A stretch of DNA of 64,000 bases from Mycetocola reblochoni REB411 (GTDB taxonomy: Bacteria > Actinomycetota > Actinomycetes > Actinomycetales > Microbacteriaceae): assembly GCF_900163835.1 (NCBI RefSeq), contig NZ_FUKR01000048.1, positions 16,651 to 80,650 on the forward strand, given 5' to 3'. Under the pieces are notes generated by a model. The model was not told where the DNA came from. It ran no database searches and saw only the letters and a list, made by a program, of their open reading frames with translations. The position numbers and the translations under genes are program-made. Shown piece by piece: positions 18,763 to 27,256 of this stretch (the first letter of the stretch is position 1; every line of letters starts with the position of its first letter).

Positions 18763-18787
18763 GCCCCGACCGGATGACGGTCGGGGC
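18763..18787. terminator. Hairpin between convergent DUF4190 and GNAT genes
   Basis: A perfect 10-bp stem GCCCCGACCG/CGGTCGGGGC with loop GATGA, 30 bases after one stop and 46 before the other. It may serve both strands. Confidence 0.7.
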
Positions 18788-18833
18788 CCTCGTCGTCCAC
18801 CGGCGCGGCTCCGTGTGCCGCGGTCAGCGACGC

Positions 18834-19349
18834 CTACCCCGCAGAGCCCTGGACCGGGGGCGGGGCGGCGATACTGGGCTCAGCGGGGGAGAGCACACGC
18901 TCGAAGCAGATCGAGTGCGGGTCGTCCGCGTAGGCGCCGAAGCGCTCGATCCGCCGGTAGCCCTCCCGCTCGTACAGCCGGATCGCCTCCGGCTGCCTGT
19001 CGCCGGCCTCGAGCAGCATCCGCGTCGCCCCCTCCGCCCGTGCGGCCGATTCGAGCGCCCTGAGCACGGCGACGGCGACGCCCCTGCCGCGGGACTCGGG
19101 CACCACGTACATCCGCTTGAGCTCGACCACCCCGTCGCCGAGCGGTCGCAGCCCACCGCAGCCGAGCGCTGAGCCGTCCGCCGCGCGGGCGACGAGGAAG
19201 ACGCTGACCGAGTCGGCCGTCGGGGCCGCGCCGTACTCGTGGTCGTCGTTGCCGTAGCGGGAGTCGAGCTCGGCCCGCTGGGCGGCGCGCAGCGATGTCG
19301 CGTCCGGGTCATCCCAGGCGACGCTGTCGATGCGGAGTGGGGTCGTCAT
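18834..19349 (-). CDS. GNAT-family N-acetyltransferase
   Basis: Transfers acetyl from acetyl-CoA to an unknown amine. The protein has 171 residues. The acetyl-CoA binding motif is ELKRMYVVPESRGRGVAVAV, containing the Q/RxxGxG/A loop as RGRGVA. The C-terminal LYEREGYRRIERFG is also typical. The gene diverges from a TetR regulator across a 160-base region with two 14-bp palindromes close to this gene, so it is probably controlled by that regulator. A resistance or detoxification role is possible but unproven. Confidence 0.9.
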   Translation of the reverse strand: MTTPLRIDSVAWDDPDATSLRAAQRAELDSRYGNDDHEYGAAPTADSVSVFLVARAADGSALGCGGLRPLGDGVVELKRMYVVPESRGRGVAVAVLRALESAARAEGATRMLLEAGDRQPEAIRLYEREGYRRIERFGAYADDPHSICFERVLSPAEPSIAAPPPVQGSAG

Positions 19350-19367
19350 GAATCGGGTCCTCTCGTC

Positions 19368-19381
19368 GTAACAAACGTTAC
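19368..19381. promoter_or_regulatory. TetR operator, copy 1
   Basis: GTAACAAACGTTAC, an inverted repeat GTAAC-N4-GTTAC between the divergent GNAT and TetR genes, 18 bases from the GNAT start. Confidence 0.7.
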
Positions 19382-19382
19382 G

Positions 19383-19396
19383 GTAACACTTGTTAC
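19383..19396. promoter_or_regulatory. TetR operator, copy 2
   Basis: GTAACACTTGTTAC, the same half-sites as copy 1 with a different spacer, starting one base after it. Centres are 15 bp apart. This is the expected form of a tandem operator bound by two regulator dimers. Confidence 0.7.
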
Positions 19397-19509
19397 GCTG
19401 TGCTCAGACCCCGGACACGGCGACCAGCACAGCACCCCCGAGAGCCGCGTGCGGGAACCAGCCCCGCGGGCCTCCGTTCCCGCCGACCCCCAGAGAGGAG
19501 CCCGGCAGC

Positions 19510-20118
19510 ATGACCCGCACGAGAGACGACGACCGGCGCGAACGCCTGTCCGCCGCCACCTGGACCGTCCTGGCCAGGGACGGGGTCTCCGGGCTCACGC
19601 TGCGCGCCGTCGCCGCCGAGGCCGGATGCACCACCGGCCTCGTCCTGCACGCCTTCGCCGACAAGCGTGCCCTGCTCCTGCACGCGCGCGAACTGCTGCA
19701 CAGCCGTGGCACGAGCCACGCGGACGCCCTCGACGACGGAACGCGCGGGCCCGCGGACGTGCTGCGGCTGTTCCTGCTGCGCAGCGTCGACGCCGGACCG
19801 GGGGAGGACGACGGAACCGACCGCAACGAGGACGCCAGGGTGTGGCTCGGGTTCCTGGCCGCCTCGCTGTCCGACCCCGTGCTCGCCGAACGGCACAGGC
19901 AGGGCAACCACGCGTTCCTCGGCCGGTGCGCCGCCCTCATCGGCCGGGCGCTCCCCGAGCTGGGGGAGCGGGAGTGCGAGGAGAGGGCGCTCGCGCTGTC
20001 CGCCACCGTCGAGGGCCTGAACACACTGAGCACCGCCGATCCCGATCGCTACGACCGCCGCGTCAGGCGCTCCGCGGTCGACGGCGCGATCCGCACCGCC
20101 CTGGCCCCGAGACCGTAG
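19510..20118 (+). CDS. TetR-family transcriptional regulator
   Basis: A 202-residue repressor. The N-terminal helix-turn-helix spans about 10-55 (GVSGLTLRAVAAEAGCTTGL, then HAFADKRALLLHA). The C-terminal ligand-binding domain resembles the TetR_C_6/BetI-like group (RVWLGFLAASLSDPVLAERH). GAGAGGAG precedes the ATG. Two tandem GTAAC-N4-GTTAC palindromes lie upstream, so it probably represses both itself and the GNAT gene. The ligand is unknown. Confidence 0.92.
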   Translation: MTRTRDDDRRERLSAATWTVLARDGVSGLTLRAVAAEAGCTTGLVLHAFADKRALLLHARELLHSRGTSHADALDDGTRGPADVLRLFLLRSVDAGPGEDDGTDRNEDARVWLGFLAASLSDPVLAERHRQGNHAFLGRCAALIGRALPELGERECEERALALSATVEGLNTLSTADPDRYDRRVRRSAVDGAIRTALAPRP

Positions 20119-20160
20119 GCTGTAATCCCGTTCCGTCCGTCGTTCCCGAGAGGAACCCCC

Positions 20161-20583
20161 ATGGCCCGACGACCCGCGCGCGGCCCCGCCGCCGTCCTCG
20201 TTCTCCTCGGCGTGCTCGGCACGAGCGCCTGCGCACCGGGCGGAGCGGAGGAGTGCGCGAGCTGGCCGGAGCTCTCCAGCGAGCAGCAGCGCACCGACGC
20301 CTCCCAGCTCGTCGTCATCGGCACCGTCGACGAGCGCGACGGCGACGAGCGGATGCTCGGGGTCGATGCCGCGGCCTGGACCGTCACCGTCGACGAGACG
20401 CTCAAGGGCGACGCCGAGGCCGGCAGCCGGATCCGCGTCGTCTCCACGCCCGAGACGTGCGGCAGCGGCGACTGGAGCGACCCGCTCGACACCGACACCC
20501 CGCTCGTGCTCTACCTCGTCGGCGACGACCAGGGCAACTGGGCGACCGTGACGCCGTTCGACGGGACCGCTCCGGCCGTCTGA
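20161..20583 (+). CDS. Putative secreted lipoprotein
   Basis: A 140-residue protein with an N-terminal signal (RRPARGPAAVLVLLGVLG) ending in TSAC, an imperfect lipobox. The mature part is a single compact beta-rich domain with three further cysteines. GAGAGGAACCCCC precedes the ATG. It follows the TetR gene by 42 bases but the products look unrelated. No family recognised; similar small domains (VGTVDERDG, WTVTVDETLKG) occur in exported proteins of unknown role. Confidence 0.65.
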   Translation: MARRPARGPAAVLVLLGVLGTSACAPGGAEECASWPELSSEQQRTDASQLVVIGTVDERDGDERMLGVDAAAWTVTVDETLKGDAEAGSRIRVVSTPETCGSGDWSDPLDTDTPLVLYLVGDDQGNWATVTPFDGTAPAV

Positions 20584-20617
20584 TCAGCGCCGGCCCCGCG
20601 GGGAGCCCGCGCCCGAC

Positions 20618-21958
20618 TCAGCCGTCGGTGACCGCGACGTTCGCGAGGTCCTGCGCCTGGGTCAGCGCCTCGCCGACCTCGCGATCACCCTCGAACATCT
20701 GGTCGAAGATGGGCTCGAACACGGCCGCGCCGTCCTCGTAGTGCGAGCTGGAGGGTGCGGGGATCGGGGTCGCACCGTTCACCGAGTCGAAGAACGGCGT
20801 GACGTCGACGTCCTCGCCGGACCAGTACGAGGTGAAGGCGTCCTCCGCCGCGGTGACGGCGGGAACCGCGCTGCCGGACGTGCCGAGGTAGGCGTTGCCC
20901 TCCTCGCTGCCCATCCAGCTCAGCACGCGCTTGATCTGGTCCTGCTTCTCGCTCTGGGCGTTGCCCGCGGCGACGATGCCGTTGGTGACCGAGACGCGGC
21001 CTTTCGGGCCGGAGGCCATCGGCACGACGCCCCAGTCGAAGTCGGCGCCGTCGGCGACGTTCTTCAGGTTGTAGACGCCCGACTGGAACAGGGCGAGCTT
21101 GCCGTCGATGAAGGCGTCGCGGCTGAAGTCGCCGTCCGCGTTCGTCTCCGCACCCGGGGGCGCGACGTGCGCGTCGTTGACCGCGTCGACGAGGTACTGG
21201 AACGCCTGGGCGGAGGCGGGCTCGGCGAAGGAGAACTGCTCGCCGTCCTCGAAGGAGCCGCCGTTCGAGCCGATGTAGGGCAGCAGGATCGCCTGCAGGT
21301 CGTTGCCGATGTTGGTGCCGTACTGCGCCAGCTTGTCGCCGGAGAAGCCCTTCTCGTCGCCGCGCGTGCCCGACTCGTCGACGGTGAGCTTCTTGGCCAC
21401 GTCGAGGAAGGTGTCGTCGTCCTCGTCGGGGCTCCAGACCAGGGAGCCGAGGGACTCCGGGTCCACGCCGGCCTCCTCGAGGAGGTCGGCGTTGTAGTAC
21501 GTCGCAATGCCGGCGTCGTACACCTGCGGGACACCCCAGAGGACGTCGTCCCTGGTGAACTGATCGACGACGCTGGACTCCCAGGCGCCGCGCGCGTTCG
21601 ACCCGAGCGCCTCGTCGATGTTGACGAGGTTGTTGCTGTCCGCGTAGCCCGCGTAGCTGGACGAGTTCACCCAGAACACGTCCGCCGCGGTGGACCCGGC
21701 CACGTCGGTGCGCAGCTGCGTCCAGTACTCGTCCCACGGGACGACGGAGACCTCGACGTCGATGTCGCTGTTGGCCTTCTCGAACGCGGCGAACGACTCC
21801 TCGTAGGAGGCCGCGACCGTCTCGTCCCACAGCCGGACGGTCACCGTCGTGGTGCCGTCGGGGTTCTGGGTGCTGCTCGGCGCGGGGGAGGAGCACCCGG
21901 CGAGGGCGAGGGCGCCGACGGCGACGACGGCGGTGATGACGAGGGGGCGAGTACGCAT
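20618..21958 (-). CDS. ABC-transporter sugar-binding lipoprotein (family 1 solute-binding)
   Basis: Extracellular solute-binding protein of a carbohydrate importer, 446 residues. The signal peptide ends with the lipobox LALAGC (Cys at about 22), so it should be lipid-anchored. The mature protein starts with a Ser/Pro spacer, then TVTVRLWDETVAASYEESF and DIDVEVSVVPWDEYW, typical of family 1 binding proteins (MalE/UgpB type). SGVYNLKNVADGADFDWGVV and the WMGSEEGNAYLG region are also characteristic. GGAAG precedes the ATG. No permease or ATPase genes adjoin it, so it must work with partners elsewhere. Confidence 0.93.
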   Translation of the reverse strand: MRTRPLVITAVVAVGALALAGCSSPAPSSTQNPDGTTTVTVRLWDETVAASYEESFAAFEKANSDIDVEVSVVPWDEYWTQLRTDVAGSTAADVFWVNSSSYAGYADSNNLVNIDEALGSNARGAWESSVVDQFTRDDVLWGVPQVYDAGIATYYNADLLEEAGVDPESLGSLVWSPDEDDDTFLDVAKKLTVDESGTRGDEKGFSGDKLAQYGTNIGNDLQAILLPYIGSNGGSFEDGEQFSFAEPASAQAFQYLVDAVNDAHVAPPGAETNADGDFSRDAFIDGKLALFQSGVYNLKNVADGADFDWGVVPMASGPKGRVSVTNGIVAAGNAQSEKQDQIKRVLSWMGSEEGNAYLGTSGSAVPAVTAAEDAFTSYWSGEDVDVTPFFDSVNGATPIPAPSSSHYEDGAAVFEPIFDQMFEGDREVGEALTQAQDLANVAVTDG

Positions 21959-22179
21959 GCTGCTCTTCCTGGGCCGACGCAGCCCGGTCGGGTGTCCGGG
22001 GTGCTCCGCGGCCCGAGACGGGGTTCGGACCCCCACGATGCTAGACCACGCCACTGCAAACATCGAACGGGCGTCCGGCCGGGCCGACGCGGGCCGAGGT
22101 GTTCTGCCCGCGCTCGGGAGCGGGGGAGTGCACAGCGACGGCCTCACGGAGCGGTCTACCGCGAGCCGCGGTCGAGGAC

Positions 22180-22185
22180 CAGGAT
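22180..22185 (+). promoter_or_regulatory. Leaderless -10-like CAGGAT of the amidohydrolase gene
   Basis: CAGGAT lies 6 bases before the ATG at 22192. Confidence 0.4.
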
Positions 22186-22191
22186 GGGGCC

Positions 22192-23430
22192 ATGACGCCC
22201 GCAACCGAGCTCCCGCCCCTCACCGACCTCTACACGGACCTGCACGCGCACCCCGAGCTCAGCCTCGCCGAGACGCGCACGGCCGGCATCGTCGCCGAGC
22301 GGCTGCGCGCAGTGGGCTGCACCGTGGACACGGGCGTCGGAGGGACGGGGGTCGTCGGGGTCCTCGACCGCGGAGACGGACCGACCGTGCTGCTCCGCGC
22401 CGACATGGACGCGCTCCCGGTGGCCGAGCAGACCGGGCTGCCCTACCGGAGCACGGTGACGACGGTCACGCCCGACGGCCGTGAGGTGCCCGTCATGCAT
22501 GCCTGCGGCCACGACATGCACACCGCCGCCCTGCTCGGCGCCGTCGCCGAGCTCGCCGCCGACACCGCTTGGAGCGGCAGGGCGCTCGCCGTCTTCCAGC
22601 CGGCCGAGGAGCTCGGCACCGGTGCCGCCGCAATGGTCGCCGACGGGCTGTTCGAGCGCTTCGGCACCCCCGACGTTGTCCTCGGCCAGCACGTCGCCCC
22701 ACTGCCGGCCGGCGTGCTCGGCGTGCAGCCGGGACCGGCGTTCGCCGGCTCCGACGCCCTGACCATCCGGCTGTACGGCAGGGGAGGCCACGGATCACGC
22801 CCGGAGACGACGATCGATCCGGTCGTCCTCGCCGCCGCGGTGATCCTCCGGCTGCAGACGATCGTCTCGCGAGAGGTCGCCGGAGCAGAGACCGCCGTGC
22901 TCACCGTCGGCTCCGTCCACGCAGGGACGGCACCCAACATCATCCCCGACACGGCCGAGCTCACCGTCGGCATCCGGACGTTCACGCCGCAGGTGCGCGA
23001 CCGCATCCTCACGGCGATCGAGCGCATCGTCCGCGCCGAGTGCGCCGCATCGGGGGCCGAGCGCGAGCCGGAGTTCACCTCGACCCACTCCTTCCCCCCT
23101 CTGGTCAACGACGGGGAGGGGGCCAGGGCGACCGCGGCCGCCCTCGCCGCGGGCGTGCCCGGCATCAGGGTCATCGAGCCGGGGCCGGTCACCGGGAGCG
23201 AAGACGTCGGCGGCTTCGCCACGGCGTCAGGCGCCCCACTGGTCTACTGGATCCTCGGCGGGGCCGACCCCTCGCTGTTCGCCGGGGCGAGGGACGAGGA
23301 GGACATCGCCCGCATCGTGGCCGAGCAGCCGTCCAACCACTCGCCGTTCTTCGCGCCGGTCATCGAGCCCACGCTCGGCATCGGCGTCGCGGCGCTGCGA
23401 ACCGCGGCGCTGCACTGGCTCGCCCGCTGA
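22192..23430 (+). CDS. M20-family amidohydrolase
   Basis: Metal-dependent hydrolase that cleaves an N-acyl or amide bond. It resembles IAA-amino-acid hydrolases and hippuricases. The protein has 412 residues. Metal ligands are seen in HACGHDMHTA (His/Asp), in QPAEELGTGA (Glu) and near the C-terminus in NHSPFF. The dimerisation domain lies in the middle (GRGGHGSRPETTIDPV). All ligands are present, so it should be active. The actual substrate is not predictable. It diverges from the sugar-binding lipoprotein gene. Confidence 0.92.
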   Translation: MTPATELPPLTDLYTDLHAHPELSLAETRTAGIVAERLRAVGCTVDTGVGGTGVVGVLDRGDGPTVLLRADMDALPVAEQTGLPYRSTVTTVTPDGREVPVMHACGHDMHTAALLGAVAELAADTAWSGRALAVFQPAEELGTGAAAMVADGLFERFGTPDVVLGQHVAPLPAGVLGVQPGPAFAGSDALTIRLYGRGGHGSRPETTIDPVVLAAAVILRLQTIVSREVAGAETAVLTVGSVHAGTAPNIIPDTAELTVGIRTFTPQVRDRILTAIERIVRAECAASGAEREPEFTSTHSFPPLVNDGEGARATAAALAAGVPGIRVIEPGPVTGSEDVGGFATASGAPLVYWILGGADPSLFAGARDEEDIARIVAEQPSNHSPFFAPVIEPTLGIGVAALRTAALHWLAR

Positions 23431-23465
23431 GGCGACGGGAACGCCGCCCCAGCGGACGCCACGGC

Positions 23466-24527
23466 TCAGGCGTCCGCCGACACCGCCCAGAAGTTCACGC
23501 CCGCGTCGCCGGCGAACTCGTCGATCGCCGTCAGCTCCTCCTGGCTGAACTCGAGGTTGTCGAGCGCCGCGAGGTTCTCCTTCAGCTGCGTGACCGACGA
23601 GACCCCGATGAGCGTCGACACGACGGCGGGGTTGTGCAGCACCCAGGCCAGCGCCATCTGCGCCAGCGACTGCCCCCGGCCCGCGGCGATGACGGCCAGT
23701 CCGCGCAGCCGGCGACGCAGCTCCTCGTCGACGTGACGCGACCGCGGCGAACCGGCCGACTCCGCGGGGGCGTCTCCGAGATAGCGGTCGGTCAGCAGGC
23801 CCTGCGCGAGCGCTGTGAACGCGATCGCCCCGCGGCCGCGACGGACGAGCACCTCGTCCAGTCCGCCCTCGATCCAGCGGTTCAGCAGCGAGTACGCCGG
23901 CTGGTGGATGACCAGGGGGGTGCCCAGCCTGTCCGCGATGTCGAGCGCCTGCTCGGTGCGCTCCGCCGAGTAGGACGAGATCCCGACGTAGCGGGTCTTG
24001 CCCTGCCGGACGGCCGTGTCGAGAGCCCCGATCGTCTCCTCCAGCGGGGTGTCCTCGTCGAAGCGGTGCGAGTAGAAGATGTCGACGTGGTCGAGGCCGA
24101 GCCGCTGCAGCGAGGCGTCCAGGCTGGAGAGCAGGTACCCGCGCGAGCCGAGCTGTCCGAACGGCCCCGGCCACATGTCCCAGCCGGCCTTCGTCGTGAT
24201 CGTGAGCTCGTCGCGGTACGGCGCGAAGTCCTTGCGCAGGTGCCGGCCGAGGTTCTCCTCCGCCGAGCCGTACGGCGGACCGTAGTTGTTGGCCAGGTCC
24301 CAGTGGTTGACCCCGTGGTCGAAGGCGTAGCGGAGGATCTCGCGCTGGGTCTGGAAGGGGCGGTCGTCGCCGAAGTTGTACCAGAAGCCGAGCGAGAGCG
24401 GCGGCAGCAGCAGCCCGCTGTCGCCGAGGCGGCGGTACTCGGTGCCGGTGTAGCGATCGGCTGCGGCGCGGTAGGGCGCGTGGGTGTCGGGGACCCCCTG
24501 GTCGAAGCGGACACGCGACTGCGTCAT
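23466..24527 (-). CDS. Aldo/keto reductase (YghZ/Gpr-like)
   Basis: NADPH-dependent carbonyl reductase of the AKR superfamily, 353 residues. It belongs to the YghZ (L-glyceraldehyde 3-phosphate reductase) subgroup, recognised by the N-terminal RRLGDSGLLLPPLSLGFWYN, the catalytic Tyr in NYGPPYGSAEENLG, and the Asp in HWDLANNYGP. Later motifs HVDIFYSHRFDEDTPLEETI and QPAYSLLNRWIE are also typical. The role may be detoxification of methylglyoxal or similar carbonyls. It stands alone, convergent with the amidohydrolase gene. Confidence 0.93.
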   Translation of the reverse strand: MTQSRVRFDQGVPDTHAPYRAAADRYTGTEYRRLGDSGLLLPPLSLGFWYNFGDDRPFQTQREILRYAFDHGVNHWDLANNYGPPYGSAEENLGRHLRKDFAPYRDELTITTKAGWDMWPGPFGQLGSRGYLLSSLDASLQRLGLDHVDIFYSHRFDEDTPLEETIGALDTAVRQGKTRYVGISSYSAERTEQALDIADRLGTPLVIHQPAYSLLNRWIEGGLDEVLVRRGRGAIAFTALAQGLLTDRYLGDAPAESAGSPRSRHVDEELRRRLRGLAVIAAGRGQSLAQMALAWVLHNPAVVSTLIGVSSVTQLKENLAALDNLEFSQEELTAIDEFAGDAGVNFWAVSADA

Positions 24528-24658
24528 GGCACGGACTCCCTTGTTGCCGGTAGACGCCGCCGTCCGGCGACGCCATCGTCAGCCTAAACGGGATCGGGGC
24601 GCGCGGACCAGCGACCGCGTCACACGCCGACGGGTATCGTCCGCCACGCCGGACGGGC

Positions 24659-24664
24659 TAACCT
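24659..24664 (+). promoter_or_regulatory. Leaderless -10 TAACCT of the AI-2E family transporter gene
   Basis: TAACCT, 6 bases, then the ATG at 24671. No Shine-Dalgarno sequence. Confidence 0.55.
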
Positions 24665-24670
24665 TCACCC

Positions 24671-25843
24671 ATGGCGACACCGGCACAGACACCCTCGACC
24701 GGCCGCGGCCGGCTCACCGCGCTCCTCACCGACCAGCTGGGCTGGCTGGCGATGCGGAGCCTGCAGATCCTGGTGGTGATCGGTCTGGCCGCCCTGCTGG
24801 TGGTCGCGCTCGTCCAGCTGAAGGTCGTGGTCATCCCCGTCCTCATCGCACTCATCCTCTCCGCCGCAATCTCGCCGGTGGTCCGCTGGCTCGCGGCCAA
24901 GAAGGTGCCGAAGATGCTCGCAACCTGGATCACCCTGATCGCCGGTGCGCTCATCTTCGGCGGCGTCGTCTGGCTGATCTCCTCGACCGTCTCGAACCAG
25001 TGGGACGACCTGGTCGAGTCGGCGAGCAACGGCGTCGCGCAGATCAACGACGCGCTCCAGCACCTGCCGTTCTCCATCAGCAACGACCAACTGGAGAGCA
25101 TGAAGAGCGCCGTCGGGGACTTCCTCACCAGCAGCCAGTTCGGCTCGGGGGCCATCGCGGGCGTGTCCGCCGTCGCGAGCGTGATCACCGGCTTCCTGCT
25201 GACCCTGGTCATCCTGTTCTACTTCCTCAAGGACGGCGACCGGATCTGGGCGTTCATCCTCACCCCGTTCAGCGGCGAGCGCTACGCCCGCGGCGTCCGG
25301 GTGGGCCAGACCACGCAGCGCGTGCTCGGCGGTTACGTCAGGGGGACGGCGACGATCGCCCTCGTCGACGCGATCGGCATCGGCGCGGTGCTGCTGATCA
25401 TGCAGGTGCCGCTCGCGATCCCGCTCACCGTGGTCGTCTTCGTCGGCGCGTTCATCCCGATCGTCGGGGCGACGCTGGCCGGAACGCTCGCGGCGCTCGT
25501 CGCGCTCGTCGACCAGGGGCTCGTCGTCGCACTGATCGTCGTGGCCGCGGTCGTCGCCGTCAACCAGCTGGAGGGGAACCTGCTTCAGCCCGTGGTCATG
25601 GCCCAGTCGCTGAAGCTGCACCCGCTCGTCGTCCTCGTCGCGCTGACCGGCGGCACCGTGCTGGCAGGGATCATCGGTGCGGTGCTGGCGGTCCCGATCG
25701 TCGCCGCGGCGTGGGCGATCATCAAGACCTGGAACGTCCCCGCAGACCCGGAGGTGCTCGCCAGCGACGCGGCGGCGGAGCCGGCGCGGCCGCGACCGCC
25801 ACGCGGACGGCTCGCCCGATTCATCCTCGGCGCGCGCGGCTGA
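24671..25843 (+). CDS. AI-2E family (TqsA/YdiK-like) membrane transporter
   Basis: A 390-residue membrane protein with about eight helices, matching the family annotated as AI-2E transporters (PF01594). The pattern includes a helix pair at the N-terminus (LQILVVIGLAALLVVALVQL, VVVIPVLIALILSAAISPV) and the conserved FYFLKDGDRIW. The later GGYVRGTATIALVDAIGIG and FIPIVGATLAGTLAALVAL are also conserved. Substrates vary in this family and include autoinducer-2, sodium/proton exchange and unknown cargo, so the name is not proof of AI-2 export. The C-terminus is basic. Confidence 0.9.
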   Translation: MATPAQTPSTGRGRLTALLTDQLGWLAMRSLQILVVIGLAALLVVALVQLKVVVIPVLIALILSAAISPVVRWLAAKKVPKMLATWITLIAGALIFGGVVWLISSTVSNQWDDLVESASNGVAQINDALQHLPFSISNDQLESMKSAVGDFLTSSQFGSGAIAGVSAVASVITGFLLTLVILFYFLKDGDRIWAFILTPFSGERYARGVRVGQTTQRVLGGYVRGTATIALVDAIGIGAVLLIMQVPLAIPLTVVVFVGAFIPIVGATLAGTLAALVALVDQGLVVALIVVAAVVAVNQLEGNLLQPVVMAQSLKLHPLVVLVALTGGTVLAGIIGAVLAVPIVAAAWAIIKTWNVPADPEVLASDAAAEPARPRPPRGRLARFILGARG

Positions 25844-25901
25844 TCCTCCGGGCTTCCGATTAACCCCCGCCCTGGCCGGGGGTGTCGGCGGTCACAGCGT
25901 C

Positions 25902-25907
25902 TACTCT
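25902..25907 (+). promoter_or_regulatory. Leaderless -10 TACTCT of the G6PDH-like gene
   Basis: TACTCT, 7 bases, then the ATG at 25915. No Shine-Dalgarno sequence. Confidence 0.55.
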
Positions 25908-25914
25908 TGACGCT

Positions 25915-27243
25915 ATGGCGACGCCGCTGACCACCCTCGCGCTGCTCGGCGTACCGAGCCCCTCCGCCCCGCTGCTGACCGGCGCGGCCGAGCTGCTCTC
26001 CGCCGACCCGGGGCGGTCGATCCGCATCATCGGGGTCGGCCCCGACCTCATCGACGACGCGCGCTGGCAGGCGGAGCTGCGCTCCGCACTCGAGGCGGCC
26101 GGCTACAGCAGGTCGGTGACCCGGAGGACGACGACGGGGGCCCGCTGGGTGGTCGCCGACCCGCGGACGGCCGCCGGCGTGCGGACCATGCTCGCCGCGA
26201 CGGGCGGACGGGTCGCCCTGCACCTGGACACCCCGCACGCCGACACCCTGGCCGTGCTCGCCGCGCTCCGCGAGCACGGCGTCCCCTCGGGTCTCACCCT
26301 CTCCCTGTCGGGTCCGTTCGGGACGACGCTGCGCACGGCGCGCGCCCTGAACCGCGCGCTCCAGACCACCCTGCCCGACAGCAGGACCCACCGGATCGAC
26401 CCGGGACTGAGCACGGACATGCTGACGAGCCTGCTCGGCCTGCGCTTCGGGAACCGCCTGTTCGAGCCCCTGCTCGGCGCGGGCAACATCGCCCGGATCG
26501 AGATCGTCCGCGAGGAGCCGCGCGCCCAGTCGCCGGACGAGTGCGGGCCGCTCGCCGGTGTCGTCCAGACGGAGCTGCTCCACCTGCTCGGCGTCCTGCT
26601 CATGGAGCCGCCGTCGAGCCTCGGTGCCGACGAGCTCCGCGGCGGCCTGCTGCAGGTGCTCCGCGCGACGAGCGTCGCCGGCGACGGGCCGGGCGCGTCG
26701 CGACGGGCGCGCTACCTCGGCGGCACGATCGACAAGGTGCCGTTCCCGGCGTTCACCGCCTCGGGGGCCGCGGACACCGAGACGCTGGCCGAGGTGAACG
26801 TCCAGGTCGACACCTGGCGCTGGGCCGGCGTCCCCATCGTTCTGCGCGCCGGGCGGGCGCTGAGCGCCAGGCACGAGATCCTCATCACGCTGAAGGACCC
26901 GCCCCGCGTGCCGCGTGGGCTCAACCCGGCGCGGACGCCGTCGACCGTGCGGATCGGGCTGGACCCCGCCGAGGTCCAGATCACGCTCGGCATGTCCGGT
27001 GGCCCCGATCCGTACACGCTGGAGGCCCGATCGTTCGCGACGGCCCCGCTCAGAGGTTCGGGCAGCGCGGCGGCGCAGTTGCTGGAGGGCGTGCTCTCCG
27101 GCGACACGACGCTCAGCCTGGGGGCGCACGCGGTCGAGGAGGGCTGGCGGATCGTGACGCCTGTCCTGAACGCCTGGCAGCGCGGCGACGTGCCCATGGA
27201 CCAGTACCGGCCGGGCGGGACGGGCCCGAGCGCCTGGCGCTGA
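25915..27243 (+). CDS. Glucose-6-phosphate dehydrogenase homologue lacking active-site residues
   Basis: A 442-residue protein that aligns along most of its length with G6PDH (Zwf, about 500 residues). The shared parts include LGLRFGNRLFEPLL, VDTWRWAGVPIVLRAGRAL and the C-terminal VEEGWRIVTPVLNAW. Every catalytic landmark is changed. The NADP fingerprint GASGDLA is replaced by GVPSPSA near residue 12. The Lys of EKPFG is lost (SGPFG, 132-136). The substrate motif RIDHYLGKE reads RIDPGLSTD (160-168). The base His of QNHL is Glu220 (QTEL). I infer a pseudoenzyme, perhaps a partner or regulator of the true Zwf. The gene is intact, with normal codon use, so it is maintained. Confidence 0.8.
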   Translation: MATPLTTLALLGVPSPSAPLLTGAAELLSADPGRSIRIIGVGPDLIDDARWQAELRSALEAAGYSRSVTRRTTTGARWVVADPRTAAGVRTMLAATGGRVALHLDTPHADTLAVLAALREHGVPSGLTLSLSGPFGTTLRTARALNRALQTTLPDSRTHRIDPGLSTDMLTSLLGLRFGNRLFEPLLGAGNIARIEIVREEPRAQSPDECGPLAGVVQTELLHLLGVLLMEPPSSLGADELRGGLLQVLRATSVAGDGPGASRRARYLGGTIDKVPFPAFTASGAADTETLAEVNVQVDTWRWAGVPIVLRAGRALSARHEILITLKDPPRVPRGLNPARTPSTVRIGLDPAEVQITLGMSGGPDPYTLEARSFATAPLRGSGSAAAQLLEGVLSGDTTLSLGAHAVEEGWRIVTPVLNAWQRGDVPMDQYRPGGTGPSAWR

Positions 27244-27256
27244 CGAGGGAGCGACG

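Noticed and set aside
19390..19509. Upstream extension of the TetR ORF by 40 codons
   Set aside because: The extension would be translated from the operator and promoter region; the ATG at 19510 has a strong GAGAGGAG.
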